Origin: Kitasatospora albolonga
Lineage (GTDB): Bacteria; Actinomycetota; Actinomycetes; Streptomycetales; Streptomycetaceae
Length of the DNA: 64,000 nucleotides
Assembly (NCBI GenBank): GCA_002082585.1
Contig: CP020563.1
Location: 7,806,001-7,870,000 of the forward strand
Direction: 5' to 3'
The stretch's first letter is position 1. The number at the start of each line of letters is the position of its first letter. The notes under the pieces were generated by a model, which ran no database searches, was not told the origin of the DNA, and worked only from the letters and a program-made list of their open reading frames with translations. Shown here piece after piece: positions 8,701 to 17,789 of the stretch. Made by a program: the position numbers and the translations under genes.

Positions 8701-8763
8701 GGCACACAGGGCCGACACGGCACACAGGACACACAAGGCACACAGGGCACACAAGGTGAACAG
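8701..8763 (+). repeat. seven-unit 9-bp tandem repeat between cbtB and cbtA
   Basis: Consecutive 9-mers are ggcacacag, ggccgacac, ggcacacag, gacacacaa, ggcacacag, ggcacacaa and ggtgaacag. The array fills half of the intergenic gap and is purine/AC-rich on the plus strand, so it would be a weakly structured stretch of the cbtBA mRNA. No reading frame is claimed here. Confidence 0.8.
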
Positions 8764-8822
8764 GCCCGGCCGACCGCGCCGGGGCACCGAACCAGGGAAA
8801 CCAGAGAAACAGGGAACGTCTC

Positions 8823-9581
8823 GTGAACTCCATATCTGTCAGAGCGCTGCTCGTACGCGGCATGATCGCCGGTCTGATCGCGGGCGTGCTCGCCTTCGCC
8901 GTCGCCTACTTCCTCGGTGAGGCCCAGGTCGACGCCGCCATCGCGGTGGAAGAGGCGGGCAGCCACGACCACGGCGACGGCGAGGAGGACCTGGTCAGCC
9001 GCACCATGCAGGCCACCGGCGGACTCGCCACCGCGCTCCTGGTCTTCGGCGTCGCGGCGGGCGGGATCGCCTCCCTCGTGACCGCCTACGCACTGGGCCG
9101 CATCGGCAACTTCGGCGCGCGGGCCACGGCCGCGCTGATCGCCGGGGCGGCTCTGCTCACCGTCTACGTCGTGCCGTTCCTGAAGTACCCGGCGAACCCG
9201 CCGGCCGTCGGTGACCCCGACACCATCGGGAAGCGCACCGCCCTGTTCTTCCTGATGGTCGCCCTCAGCGTGCTGCTGGCCGTCGCCGCCGTGATCCTCG
9301 GCAAGCGGCTGGCTCCCGGCCTGGGCAACTGGAACGCGACCATCGCGGCCGCCGCCGCCTTCCTCCTGGCGGTCGGCCTCGCCTACACCTTCCTGCCTTC
9401 GTTCGACGAGGTCGGCGAGGATTTCCCGGCCAGCCTGCTGTGGAAGTTCCGGCTCTCGACGCTCGCCGTCCAGGCGGCGTTCTGGACCGGCTTCGGGCTG
9501 GTCTTCGGCTACCTCACCGAACGGCTGCTGGCCCCCGCGAACAGTGCGGGCTCGCCCCGTGTCGAGACTCCGGTGGGCTGA
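8823..9581 (+). CDS. cbtA: CbtA, membrane subunit of cobalt transporter
   Basis: A 252-residue integral membrane protein from GTG 8823 with five likely helices, at about 10-30, 65-90, 100-120, 140-165 and 205-235, and a shorter hydrophobic stretch near 175-195. The first external loop holds a metal-binding-looking SHDHGDGEED stretch. The family is CbtA, predicted to import cobalt for cobalamin synthesis with CbtB. The same transcript carries the upstream riboswitch, so expression should fall when cobalamin is plentiful. A strong hairpin terminator follows the stop codon. Confidence 0.9.
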   Translation: MNSISVRALLVRGMIAGLIAGVLAFAVAYFLGEAQVDAAIAVEEAGSHDHGDGEEDLVSRTMQATGGLATALLVFGVAAGGIASLVTAYALGRIGNFGARATAALIAGAALLTVYVVPFLKYPANPPAVGDPDTIGKRTALFFLMVALSVLLAVAAVILGKRLAPGLGNWNATIAAAAAFLLAVGLAYTFLPSFDEVGEDFPASLLWKFRLSTLAVQAAFWTGFGLVFGYLTERLLAPANSAGSPRVETPVG

Positions 9582-9614
9582 CCCGGCCGGTCGCCTCGCC
9601 GCATCGCAGATCCA

Positions 9615-9653
9615 CGGGAGAACCCGCCGGAGCGTGTCCGGCGGGTTCTCCCG
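9615..9653 (+). terminator. intrinsic terminator after cbtA
   Basis: A perfect 17-bp inverted repeat (9615-9631 against 9637-9653) with a 5-base loop, followed by tttctcc. It separates cbtA from the convergent lipoprotein gene and could serve both strands. Confidence 0.88.
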
Positions 9654-9680
9654 TTTCTCCCGTTCCGGTGTGGCATCGCC

Positions 9681-10343
9681 TCAGGAGGGTGCGGGGGAGG
9701 GGGCGTCGCGTTCACGCAGTCCGTCCTCCATGAGCCGGGCGGTGTTCCCGACGATGGTCCCGAGGTCGTCGCGCACCTCGTGCTCCTCGCTTCCGTACGG
9801 GCCGTACGCGGTCACCGAGAGCAGAAGGTCGCCGTTCCGGAGGAGGAGGGTGCGGCCGGGGCGGCCCCGGTCGTCGGCCGGTCTCCCGTACGCGCTCTCA
9901 TGGACCGGCTCCGGCACGCGCCCGTGCACCCGGTCCAGGTTCTGCTTGACGCGGTACGCGCGACGGGCGGGCTCGGCGTCCTCGTACACGGCGGCGGTGG
10001 CGCCGAGCTTCCAGAACTTCCCGTCCGGGCCCGTCAGATCGGCCAGACAGCCCATCTGCCGGTAGCGGGGCCGTGCGCCCTTCTCGCCGATGTCCTCCCG
10101 GGGTTCCGGGTCGGCGGAATCGGTGGTGGAACCGAGGGTGAACCCCTTGGCGAGCGGTGTGTCCGCCAGCAGTCCGCAGGGGCTGCCGGTCCAGCGGTGC
10201 ACCCCCGGTGCGCGGGCGGTGAGCTTCTCCCCGGTCCCGGGCCCGTCCTCACCGCCGCCGGAACAGCCGGCCACGGCCACCGCCGCCGCGATCAGCGCGG
10301 CCATCCGTGCCCGGCGTAACGCGGTGTCCCTGGATTTGCGCAT
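9681..10343 (-). CDS. secreted lipoprotein, DUF3558-like, with a TTA codon
   Basis: A 220-residue protein. The start is ATG 10343, chosen because an AAGGGGG ribosome site precedes it and a lipoprotein signal follows (LIAAAVAVAGCSGG, lipobox cysteine at residue 22). After the signal come a disordered glycine-rich linker and a small domain with paired cysteines (PCGLL, MGCLADL). This resembles the DUF3558 lipoproteins of actinobacteria, whose function is unknown. Codon 9 is TTA, the rarest Streptomyces codon, read by the bldA tRNA. Translation is therefore probably tied to development. It is convergent with cbtA. Confidence 0.75.
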   Translation of the reverse strand: MRKSRDTALRRARMAALIAAAVAVAGCSGGGEDGPGTGEKLTARAPGVHRWTGSPCGLLADTPLAKGFTLGSTTDSADPEPREDIGEKGARPRYRQMGCLADLTGPDGKFWKLGATAAVYEDAEPARRAYRVKQNLDRVHGRVPEPVHESAYGRPADDRGRPGRTLLLRNGDLLLSVTAYGPYGSEEHEVRDDLGTIVGNTARLMEDGLRERDAPSPAPS

Positions 10344-10507
10344 GCCCCCGCCCCCTTGTCCCGAAAAGCTCATTATCGGGTGCCCGTACCGGTGGGTAAA
10401 GGAGATCGGGGCCTGTACGGAGGCCGACGCGGCCTCGGCCTCCGTACGGCCCCGGCCCCGACCCCCGTACGGCCCCGGCCCCGGACCCCGTACGGACCGG
10501 CTCCGGT

Positions 10508-10867
10508 TCAGAGTCCGCCGTCCCCCGGCCCGAAGTCGCCTTCGAGCGCGGCGGCCATGCGCAGCTGCGTGGCCGCCTCGGTCCGCCGTCCCTGGCGCTC
10601 CAGGGTGCGCCCCAGCATGAGGCGCGCGTAGCTCTCCACCGGGTCGATCTCCAGCACCGCCCGCAGCGCCTCCTCGGCGGGGCCGAGCCGGGCGGAGTGG
10701 TAGTAGGCGCGGGCCAGCAGCAGCCGCGGCGCGACCTGCTCCGGCGCCTCCTCGACGAGCCCGCCGAGAATCCGGGCGGCCGTGACGTACTCCTTGGCCT
10801 CGAAGAACATCTGCGCCCGGTCCCACCGGTCGGCGGCCGTACCGAACTCGTAGTAGGTCTCGTTCAC
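10508..10867 (-). CDS. tetratricopeptide repeat protein
   Basis: A 119-residue all-helical protein with about three TPR units: RAQMFFEAKEYVTAARILGG, APRLLLARAYYHSARLGPAE, and SYARLMLGRTLERQGRRTEA. These show the A-G-Y-A pattern of TPR helices A and B. Such proteins are adaptors. It has no signal or membrane segment. It is divergent from the pirin gene across 166 bases that include an AT-richer stretch near 10955-10985, where promoters probably lie. Confidence 0.82.
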   Translation of the reverse strand: MNETYYEFGTAADRWDRAQMFFEAKEYVTAARILGGLVEEAPEQVAPRLLLARAYYHSARLGPAEEALRAVLEIDPVESYARLMLGRTLERQGRRTEAATQLRMAAALEGDFGPGDGGL

Positions 10868-11033
10868 GTGTCCTCCTCGTCATCGCGGGGACCGCCCCTC
10901 GGTACGGGGCCGCCGGGGTCCCGCCCCGCCCTGCGTCCAACCGTGACAACACTCCATAATGGTTGAACATTCCACTAAAGCTTTGGCGTGGGGACCCGGC
11001 GCTCCACGCCCGTACGGGAATAGGTTGAGCGCC

Positions 11034-11999
11034 ATGAGCAATCTCGATCGCCAGGCCACTCCCTCCGTCTGCGGAGGGCGCGGCTTCGTCGTCGCCGAGC
11101 CGGTCCGCGAACTCCTCACCCCCCGCCGCGTCCCGCTCGGCGAGTCCACCGAGGTGCGCCGTCTGCTGCCCAATCTGGGCCGCCGCATGGTGGGCGCGTG
11201 GGCCTTCGTCGACCACTACGGGCCGGACGACATCGCGGACGAGCCCGGTATGCAGGTGCCGCCGCACCCGCACATGGGGCTCCAGACCGTCAGCTGGCTC
11301 CATGACGGGGAGGTCCTGCACCGCGACAGCCTGGGCAGTCTCCAGACGGTGCGCCCCCGCGAACTCGGCCTGATGACCTCGGGCCGGGCCATCAGCCACT
11401 CCGAGGAGAGCCCGAAGCCGCACGCCAGGCTTCTGCACGGTGCCCAGCTCTGGGTCGCCCTCCCCGACGAACACCGCAACGTGGAGCCCCACTTCCAGCA
11501 CCACACGGACCTCCCCACCGTGACCGCCCCGGGCCTCACCGCCACCGTGATCCTGGGCGAACTCGACGGAGCGGCCTCGCCCGGCACCGCCTACACCCCG
11601 ATCGTCGGCGCCGACCTCACCCTGACCGCGGGCGCCGAGACCCGCCTCCCGCTGGACCCGGACTTCGAGTACGCGGTCCTGTCGATGTCCGGAGAGGCCG
11701 AGGTCGACGGCGTGCCCGTCCTGCCCGGCTCGATGCTCTACCTCGGCTGCGGCCGTACGGAACTACCGCTGCGGGCCCTGTCCGACGCGGGCCTGATGCT
11801 CCTGGGCGGCGAGCCGTTCGAGGAGGAGATCGTGATGTTCTGGAACTGGATCGGACGCTCCCAGGCGGACATCGAACGAGCCCGCGAGGACTGGATGAAC
11901 GGGACCAGGTTCGGCGAGGTGAAGGGGTACGACGGCGACCGGCTCCCCGCTCCCGCCCTGCCTCCGGTGCCGCTGAAGTCCCGGGGCCGCGTGCGCTGA
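11034..11999 (+). CDS. pirin family protein
   Basis: A 321-residue bicupin. It starts at ATG 11034; an in-frame start 75 bases upstream lacks support. The N-terminal cupin carries the iron ligands of pirins: HPHMGLQTVSW (two His), a third in the WLHDGE strand region, and AISHSEES with the Glu. Pirins bind Fe and act as redox-sensitive regulators or quercetinase-like dioxygenases; which applies here is unknown. The C-terminal cupin (about 180-290) ends GGEPFEEEIVMFWNWIGRS, a pirin signature. It is cytoplasmic and monocistronic. Confidence 0.9.
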   Translation: MSNLDRQATPSVCGGRGFVVAEPVRELLTPRRVPLGESTEVRRLLPNLGRRMVGAWAFVDHYGPDDIADEPGMQVPPHPHMGLQTVSWLHDGEVLHRDSLGSLQTVRPRELGLMTSGRAISHSEESPKPHARLLHGAQLWVALPDEHRNVEPHFQHHTDLPTVTAPGLTATVILGELDGAASPGTAYTPIVGADLTLTAGAETRLPLDPDFEYAVLSMSGEAEVDGVPVLPGSMLYLGCGRTELPLRALSDAGLMLLGGEPFEEEIVMFWNWIGRSQADIERAREDWMNGTRFGEVKGYDGDRLPAPALPPVPLKSRGRVR

Positions 12000-12013
12000 G
12001 CCGGTGCGTTCCC

Positions 12014-15000
12014 TCACGCGGACCCCGCCGCATGCGGCCCGGGGCGCCCGTCGGGGCGCGGTGCGCTGCTCGTGACATCCGCCGTGTGGGGCTCGGGATG
12101 TCCGTCCGGGCCCGGTTCGGCGCCCCGGGCGAACTCGGCCTCGTACGCCGCCCGGCCGAGGGCCTCCGCGGCCCCGGCCGCGATGCGGTCGATGTCGTGC
12201 CGTTCCCCCTCCGGCAGCGGCGCGCGGACCGCAGCCCTGGCCGCCGTCGCGGCGCCCAGGAGGCGGGCGGCCGGTTCGGGCCGGCCGGCCAGCAGCTCCG
12301 CTCCGGCCAGCCCCTCCAGCGCCAGCGCGACCGCCAGCGGGTCACCGGTGGCCCGTGCCACCGCCAGAGCCTCCCGTTGCAGGCGCAGCGCTCCGTCGGC
12401 GTCGCCCCGCAGTTCGGCGGTGAACCCCAGCTCGACGAGGATCAGCGGGGGTGTCCGCGGTTCGTACCCCATCCGCCGGTGCAGGGCGAGGACGCGGCGC
12501 ATATGGGCCTCGGCCGCGTCGAGCCGACCGGCCCTGCGCGCCCCCAGGCCGAGGCCGATCTCGGCGTACTGCTCCCCGAACGCGTCCGACTGCTCGGCCG
12601 CGAGGCGCCGCGCCCGCTCGTGCAGCTCCCGGGCATGCGCCAGGTCCCCGGTCAGCAGCGCCAGTCGGCCGAGGCCGGAGAGCTGGAGGGTGACGTCCCG
12701 CCGGAGGCCCAGGGCCTCCGCCGTCAGCAGACCCTCCCGGTACAGCCGTCCGGCGTACGCGTAGTCGCCGACGGCCTCCGCCAGGGTCCGCAGCGGCACC
12801 ATCGCCTGGAGCTGCCCCCACTGGTCGCCCAGTTCCCGGAAGAGTGCGAGGCTCTCCTCGCCGTACCGCCGCACGGCGTCCAGGTCCCCCCGCAGCTTCA
12901 CGTGGTACGTGAGGCTGCCCAGGGCCGCCGCCGTGCCCCACCTGTCACCGAGCGAACGGAAGGTCTCCAGGGCGCGGGTGGCCAGCTCCTCGCTCGGCGC
13001 CAGGTCCCCGATGCCGTACAGGGTGGACGCCAGGAACCACTGGGACCTGGCCCGCCCGCCCGGGTCGTCCACCGTCGCGTACGGCCGGAGCGCCGCCTCG
13101 TACGCCGCCCGCGGATCGGTGCTGCCATGGAGCGCCAGCCGGACACCGCCCAGCCAGGCGGTGGCCCTGGCCACCGACAGGGCGCGGGCGGCGGCCTCCT
13201 CGGGCGTTGCCGGAGGGGCGCCGTCGGCGGTGGACAGGGCGAGGGACAGGGACCGCTCGGCCTCATGGCCGCGACCGCGCAGCCGCCAGTACCAGGCCAG
13301 CGCGTTGACCAGGCGCAGCGCTCCGTCCGCCTCCCCTTCCTGTACGGCGTCGGCGAGCGCCGCCCGCAGGTTGGCGGTCTCGGCGTCCAGGCGGCGCAGC
13401 CACTGCCGCTGCCCGTGGCCCCGCAGATGCGGGTCGGCGCGCTCGGCGAGCTCTGTGTAGTAGGCCCGGTGGAGCCGCCTCGCCCTGTCGGACTCGCCGC
13501 TCTCCCGCAGGCGTTCGGTGCCGTACGCCGCCACCGATTCGAGCAGCCGGTAGCGGGGGCCGTCCGCCGTTTCGGTCATCACGACCAGCGAGCAGTCCAC
13601 CAGCCGGGCCAGCAGGTCCAGCACCGGAGTGCGGCCGGGTTCTTCGGCTGCGCAGACCGCCTCGGCCGCGTCCAGGGTGGCTCCGTCGGCGTGCACGGAC
13701 AGGCGCCGCAGTACCGCGCGCTCCTCGTCGTCAAGGAGACCCCAGCTCCAGTCGATCACCGCCCACAGGGTCCGCTGCCGTTCCGGAGCGCCGCGTGAGC
13801 CCACCGAGAGCAGCGGGAACCGGTCGTCCAGACGTGCCGCCAACTCGGTCACCCCCAGGGCCCGGACCCGGGTCGCGGCCATCTCCAGGGCCAGCGGGAT
13901 ACCGTCGAGGCGGCGGCAGATCGAGACGACCGCCTCCACGTTGCCCCGGTCGAGGACGAAGCGGGGAGCCGCCGCCGTGGCACGCGCCACGAACAACTCC
14001 ACCGCACCGAAACGGAGTACGGCCGCGGGGGTGAGGCCGGCCGCGGAGTCGGGGTGCCGCAGCGGCTCCACCTCCTGGAGGTGTTCCCCGGTGATGCCCA
14101 GCGGTTTCCGACTGGTCGCCAGGATGCGCAACCCGGGTGCCGCTGTGAGGAGTTGGCCTGCCAGCTCGGCCACCTCCTCGACCACATGCTCGCAGTTGTC
14201 GAACACCAGCAGCGCCGGTTCGTCGCCCAGCGCGTGCGCGAGCCGGTCGGCGGGCACGAGCGGTGCGCCCCCGGCCGGGTTCGGGCCGGAGTCGTCGCGT
14301 ACGCCGAGAACCGCGCCGACCACCTCGTGCACCCCGGCGGGAGAGACGCCCGCCCGGTCCCCGGCCGCCCCCGCCGGGCCCCGGGGCGGGGCGAGCGCGG
14401 CGAACTCGGCGAGGCGCACCCCGCCCGGGAAGCGGTCGGCGACCCGGGCGGCCGTCTCCAGGGCGAGCCGGGTCTTGCCGACACCGCCCGCACCCGTGAG
14501 CGTCACCAGCCGGTGGGCGGCCAGCAGCGCGCGGAGCTCGCCGGTCGCCCCGGACCGGCCGACGAGTTCGGTCAGCGGGACCGGCAGGCCGGGGGCCGGG
14601 TGTACGGACGGGGGCGCGGGGGAGCGGGAGGGGGCGGTAGGTGGAGTCGTGGCCGTGGTCAGGGCGGGGTCCTGGGCGAGGATCGCCCGGTGCAGTGCGG
14701 TGAGTTCAGGGCCCGGGTCCACGCCCAGCTCCTCGGCCAGCCGCCCGCGCAGATCCGCGTAACTGCTCAGCGCCGCCCCTTGTCGGCCCGCGAGATACAG
14801 GGCCCTGATCTGCGCGGTGCGCAGCCGCTCGCGCAGCGGGTGCAGTGCGACCAGCTCGATCAGCTCATCGGCGACCCGGGCGTGCTCCCCCAACTCCAGC
14901 CGCACCTCCGCCTGTTCCTCCAGCGCGGTCAGCCGCTCCTCCTCCAGCCGGTCCCGTGCGGCGCGGGCGAACCCGGCGTCGGGGAAATCGGCGAACGCGG

Positions 15001-15406
15001 GACCGCGCCACACAGCCAGTGCGTCCGCGAGCAGCGCCGCCCGCTCCCGCAGGCCGTCGGTGGACCGTGCCCGGGCCGTCAGCCGGTGGAACCGGCCGGA
15101 GTCCACCTCGTCCCCCTCCGCACGCAGCCGGTACCCCGAGGCGAGGGAGACCACGAGCCCGCGCCCTCCGGGCTCGGCCTCCTCCAACGTGCGGCGCAGC
15201 TGCCACACCTTGGTCTGAAGAACCCCTGCGGGATTGCGGGGCGGCTTGGAGCCCCACAGCTCGTCGACGAGCCGGTCCGCCGACACAGGGTGTCCCTGCT
15301 GGGCGAGGAGGAGGGCCAGCAGCGCGCGGACCTTGAGCTCCGGCACCCGGACCGTCCGCCCGTCCGCCGTCCACACCGCCAATGGCCCGAGCACCCCGAA
15401 ACGCAT
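12014..15406 (-). CDS. AfsR/SARP-family transcriptional regulator with NB-ARC and TPR domains
   Basis: A 1130-residue regulator. Residues 1-100 form an OmpR-like winged helix (VPELKVRALLALLLAQ, LQTKVWQLRRTLE), followed by the bacterial transcriptional activation domain to about 245. After a proline-rich linker, an NB-ARC ATPase shows P-loop TLTGAGGVGKTR and LLVFDNCEHV (Walker B). The rest (about 620-1080) is a TPR-rich array. The architecture is that of AfsR-like large SARPs, which activate secondary-metabolism genes through direct repeats near the -35 region. It is divergent from an MFS exporter over a 575-base gap holding a 9-bp repeat array, so the exporter is a plausible target. That link is inference. 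Confidence 0.9.
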   Translation of the reverse strand: MRFGVLGPLAVWTADGRTVRVPELKVRALLALLLAQQGHPVSADRLVDELWGSKPPRNPAGVLQTKVWQLRRTLEEAEPGGRGLVVSLASGYRLRAEGDEVDSGRFHRLTARARSTDGLRERAALLADALAVWRGPAFADFPDAGFARAARDRLEEERLTALEEQAEVRLELGEHARVADELIELVALHPLRERLRTAQIRALYLAGRQGAALSSYADLRGRLAEELGVDPGPELTALHRAILAQDPALTTATTPPTAPSRSPAPPSVHPAPGLPVPLTELVGRSGATGELRALLAAHRLVTLTGAGGVGKTRLALETAARVADRFPGGVRLAEFAALAPPRGPAGAAGDRAGVSPAGVHEVVGAVLGVRDDSGPNPAGGAPLVPADRLAHALGDEPALLVFDNCEHVVEEVAELAGQLLTAAPGLRILATSRKPLGITGEHLQEVEPLRHPDSAAGLTPAAVLRFGAVELFVARATAAAPRFVLDRGNVEAVVSICRRLDGIPLALEMAATRVRALGVTELAARLDDRFPLLSVGSRGAPERQRTLWAVIDWSWGLLDDEERAVLRRLSVHADGATLDAAEAVCAAEEPGRTPVLDLLARLVDCSLVVMTETADGPRYRLLESVAAYGTERLRESGESDRARRLHRAYYTELAERADPHLRGHGQRQWLRRLDAETANLRAALADAVQEGEADGALRLVNALAWYWRLRGRGHEAERSLSLALSTADGAPPATPEEAAARALSVARATAWLGGVRLALHGSTDPRAAYEAALRPYATVDDPGGRARSQWFLASTLYGIGDLAPSEELATRALETFRSLGDRWGTAAALGSLTYHVKLRGDLDAVRRYGEESLALFRELGDQWGQLQAMVPLRTLAEAVGDYAYAGRLYREGLLTAEALGLRRDVTLQLSGLGRLALLTGDLAHARELHERARRLAAEQSDAFGEQYAEIGLGLGARRAGRLDAAEAHMRRVLALHRRMGYEPRTPPLILVELGFTAELRGDADGALRLQREALAVARATGDPLAVALALEGLAGAELLAGRPEPAARLLGAATAARAAVRAPLPEGERHDIDRIAAGAAEALGRAAYEAEFARGAEPGPDGHPEPHTADVTSSAPRPDGRPGPHAAGSA

Positions 15407-15981
15407 GTGATCACGCTAACCCAGGGCAGGAGCGGGACCGGCACGCCGGTCCCGCTCCTGCCCCCCCGGCCGCTGCGACCGTCCCCTTCTCCTGTTCCGC
15501 CGCCACCCGCACTGTTCACCGGCTTGTCGGGACCGGTCGCCGGTCACCTACCGCCGGTGGCCCGCCACCGGCCACCGCCGCCCGGCCGGGAACTGGCCGG
15601 GACCGGCCGGGAGAGACCGAGGAGAGGACCCGGGAGGGGCCCGGGAGAAGTCCAGGAGAAGTCCGGGAGCGCTCAGGCGCACAGTCGGCGCAGGACGAGC
15701 CGAGAGGCCCAGAGCCCCAAGGGGCCCGAGTCCTCCTCGGGCGACCGGTCGTTCCGGCTGTCCCGGTCGTCCCGGCTGTCCCGGCTGTCCCGGTCGTTCC
15801 GGCTGTCCTGGTCGTCCTGGTCCCGGTCGTCCCGACGGGACACCTGCGCCCAGGACGTCCCGCGCCGAGCGCACCGGCCCCGGCCGGGCCGTCAGCAGGA
15901 ACGCCGGCCATCGGCGGGACCCGATCCGGCGCGCCCCGTACGGCCGCCGCTCCCCACCCACGTACGACGGAAGGAATCCCC
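15407..15981. promoter_or_regulatory. 575-bp divergent control region between SARP and MFS genes
   Basis: No credible gene is seen here. The SARP-proximal side has GC-rich runs. The MFS-proximal side contains the 9-bp repeat array at 15751-15822. The MFS ribosome site is an AAGGAAT sequence at about 15970. The reading frame through this segment gives only low-complexity peptide and is not called. Confidence 0.55.
15751..15822 (+). repeat. eight-unit 9-bp tandem repeat in SARP-MFS intergenic region
   Basis: Eight 9-mers of the form gtcccggct / gtcccggtc / gttccggct / gtcctggtc run without interruption from 15751 to 15822. Alternate units differ mainly at the last two bases, giving a partial 18-bp super-period. 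SARP regulators are known to bind direct heptamer repeats usually spaced 11 or 22 bp, so the 9-bp period is not the classical SARP box. Confidence 0.8.
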
Positions 15982-17607
15982 ATGTCCTCGAAGGCCGCCG
16001 CAGCCTCCGTGCCGAAGGCGGGCGCCCGGGAATGGGCCGGGCTGGCCGTGCTGGCCCTGCCCACGCTGCTGATCTCCCTCGACCAGAGCGTCCTCTTCCT
16101 GGCCCTGCCGCACCTGGCCGAGGCCCTGCGGCCCACCGGCACCCAGACGCTGTGGATGATGGACATCTACGGCTTCATGATCGCCGGCTTCCTCATCACC
16201 ATGGGCACCCTCGGCGACCGGGTGGGCCGCCGCAGGCTTCTGATGATCGGGGCGGTCTGCGTCGGTCTCACCTCCCTGCTCGCCGCCTACTCCACGAGCG
16301 CCGAGGCACTGATCGCCACCCGGGCGCTGCTGGGCATCTCCGCGGCGACGCTGATGCCGTCCACCCTGGCCCTGATCAGCAACATGTTCCACGACCCGCA
16401 GGAGCGCGGCCGGGCCATCGCGGTGTGGGCCAGCTGCTTCATGGCGGGCACCGCGCTCGGCCCCGTCGTCGGCGGCGTACTCCTGGAGTACTTCTGGTGG
16501 GGGTCCGTCTTTCTGCTGGGCGTGCCGATCATGGTGATCCTGCTGGTCCTGGCGCCGGTTTTGCTGCCCGAGTACCGGGATTCCGGAGCGGGGAAGGTGG
16601 ACCTGCTCAGCGTGGTCCTCTCGCTGGGCGCGATCCTGCCCGTCGTCTACGGGCTCAAGGAGCTCGCCAAGTACGGCTGGTCGCCCGGGTCGGCCGCGGC
16701 GGTCCTGGTGGGGCTCGCGGTGGGCGCGGCGTTCGTGGCGCGGCAGCGCGGGCTGGAGAGCCCGCTGCTCGATCTGCGTCTGTTCCGCAGCGCCTCGTTC
16801 AGCTTCGCGCTGGTGGTCCTGCTGGTCTCGATGGTCGCCATGGGCGGGTTCTACCTCTTCGTCACCGGCTACTTCCAGATGGTCGAAGGTCTCTCCCCGA
16901 TGGAGGCGGGCCTGTGGATGGTGCCCTCCGCCCTCGCCTCCATCGTCTCCGCGCAGCTTGCCCCGACCCTCCTGAAGCGGCTGCCGCTCGGCGTCGTCAT
17001 CGGCCTGGGCCTGGGCATCGGCGCGGTCGGCTATGTGCTGATCGCCTTCGTCGGCCCGGTCGGCGGACTGCCGCTGCTGGTGGCCGGGTTCATCGTCGTG
17101 TTCTTCGGCAGCGGTCCGGCCGGGGCGCTCGGCACCAACTTGGTGGTCAGCTCCGCGCCGCCGGAGAGGGGCGGATCGGCCGCGGCGCTCTCCTCGATCA
17201 GCGGTGACCTGGGGGTGGCCCTGGGCATCGCCGCCCTGGGCAGTCTCGGCAGTGCCGTCTACCGCAGCGGGGTGCAGGTTCCTGACGGGCTGCCGGCGGA
17301 AGCCGCCCGGGCCACCGGGGACAGCCTGGAGAGCACCGTCGCCGCTGCCCAGCACCTCTCGCCGGAGCTGGGCGGACAGGCGCTGGCCGCGGCCCGTGAC
17401 GCGTACACCGGTGGGCTGAACGCCGTCGCCGTCGTCTGCGCCCTGGTCGCCGCCACCACCGCCGTCATCGCGATGACCGCCCTGCGCGGCGTCGGCGCCC
17501 CACGGGGCGGGCCCGGACCGGACGCCCCCGATGAGGTGTCGGCCCGTACCGCCGATGCCGACGCCGACGCGGAGGGGACGGGAGTGCGGGTCGTGCCGGA
17601 GCGGTGA
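15982..17607 (+). CDS. MFS drug exporter, DHA2 (14-TM) family
   Basis: A 541-residue transporter from ATG 15982, not the longer frame. It has the DHA2 signature D-x-x-x-x-x-x-A-L at the first helix (ISLDQSVLFLALPHLAEAL), motif A GTLGDRVGRRRLLMIG in loop 2-3, and motif C AGTALGPVVGG in helix 5. Fourteen helices fit the length. The C-terminal 40 residues are acidic and soluble. Proton-driven efflux of a hydrophobic or cationic compound is expected. Divergence from the large SARP gene suggests regulated self-resistance or export, but no biosynthetic cluster adjoins. Confidence 0.9.
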   Translation: MSSKAAAASVPKAGAREWAGLAVLALPTLLISLDQSVLFLALPHLAEALRPTGTQTLWMMDIYGFMIAGFLITMGTLGDRVGRRRLLMIGAVCVGLTSLLAAYSTSAEALIATRALLGISAATLMPSTLALISNMFHDPQERGRAIAVWASCFMAGTALGPVVGGVLLEYFWWGSVFLLGVPIMVILLVLAPVLLPEYRDSGAGKVDLLSVVLSLGAILPVVYGLKELAKYGWSPGSAAAVLVGLAVGAAFVARQRGLESPLLDLRLFRSASFSFALVVLLVSMVAMGGFYLFVTGYFQMVEGLSPMEAGLWMVPSALASIVSAQLAPTLLKRLPLGVVIGLGLGIGAVGYVLIAFVGPVGGLPLLVAGFIVVFFGSGPAGALGTNLVVSSAPPERGGSAAALSSISGDLGVALGIAALGSLGSAVYRSGVQVPDGLPAEAARATGDSLESTVAAAQHLSPELGGQALAAARDAYTGGLNAVAVVCALVAATTAVIAMTALRGVGAPRGGPGPDAPDEVSARTADADADAEGTGVRVVPER

Positions 17608-17789
17608 ACGGGGGCGGGACGGGACGGGGCGGGGCGGGGTTCTGCGTACCCCTACAACTCGGGTATCACGCACGTCTTTTGCCTCATCCCCAAGGGGGAG
17701 AAAAGTGCGGCCGGGGGAGGGTTTCGTACATACAGCCGGTTCCTGAATGATCCTCCCTGTCCCAACCTGCCACCGGAAGGACCGATAAC

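Noticed and set aside
15382..15981. N-terminal extension of the MFS gene through the 9-bp array
   Set aside because: The extension is low-complexity; a good ribosome site and a normal first helix follow ATG 15982.
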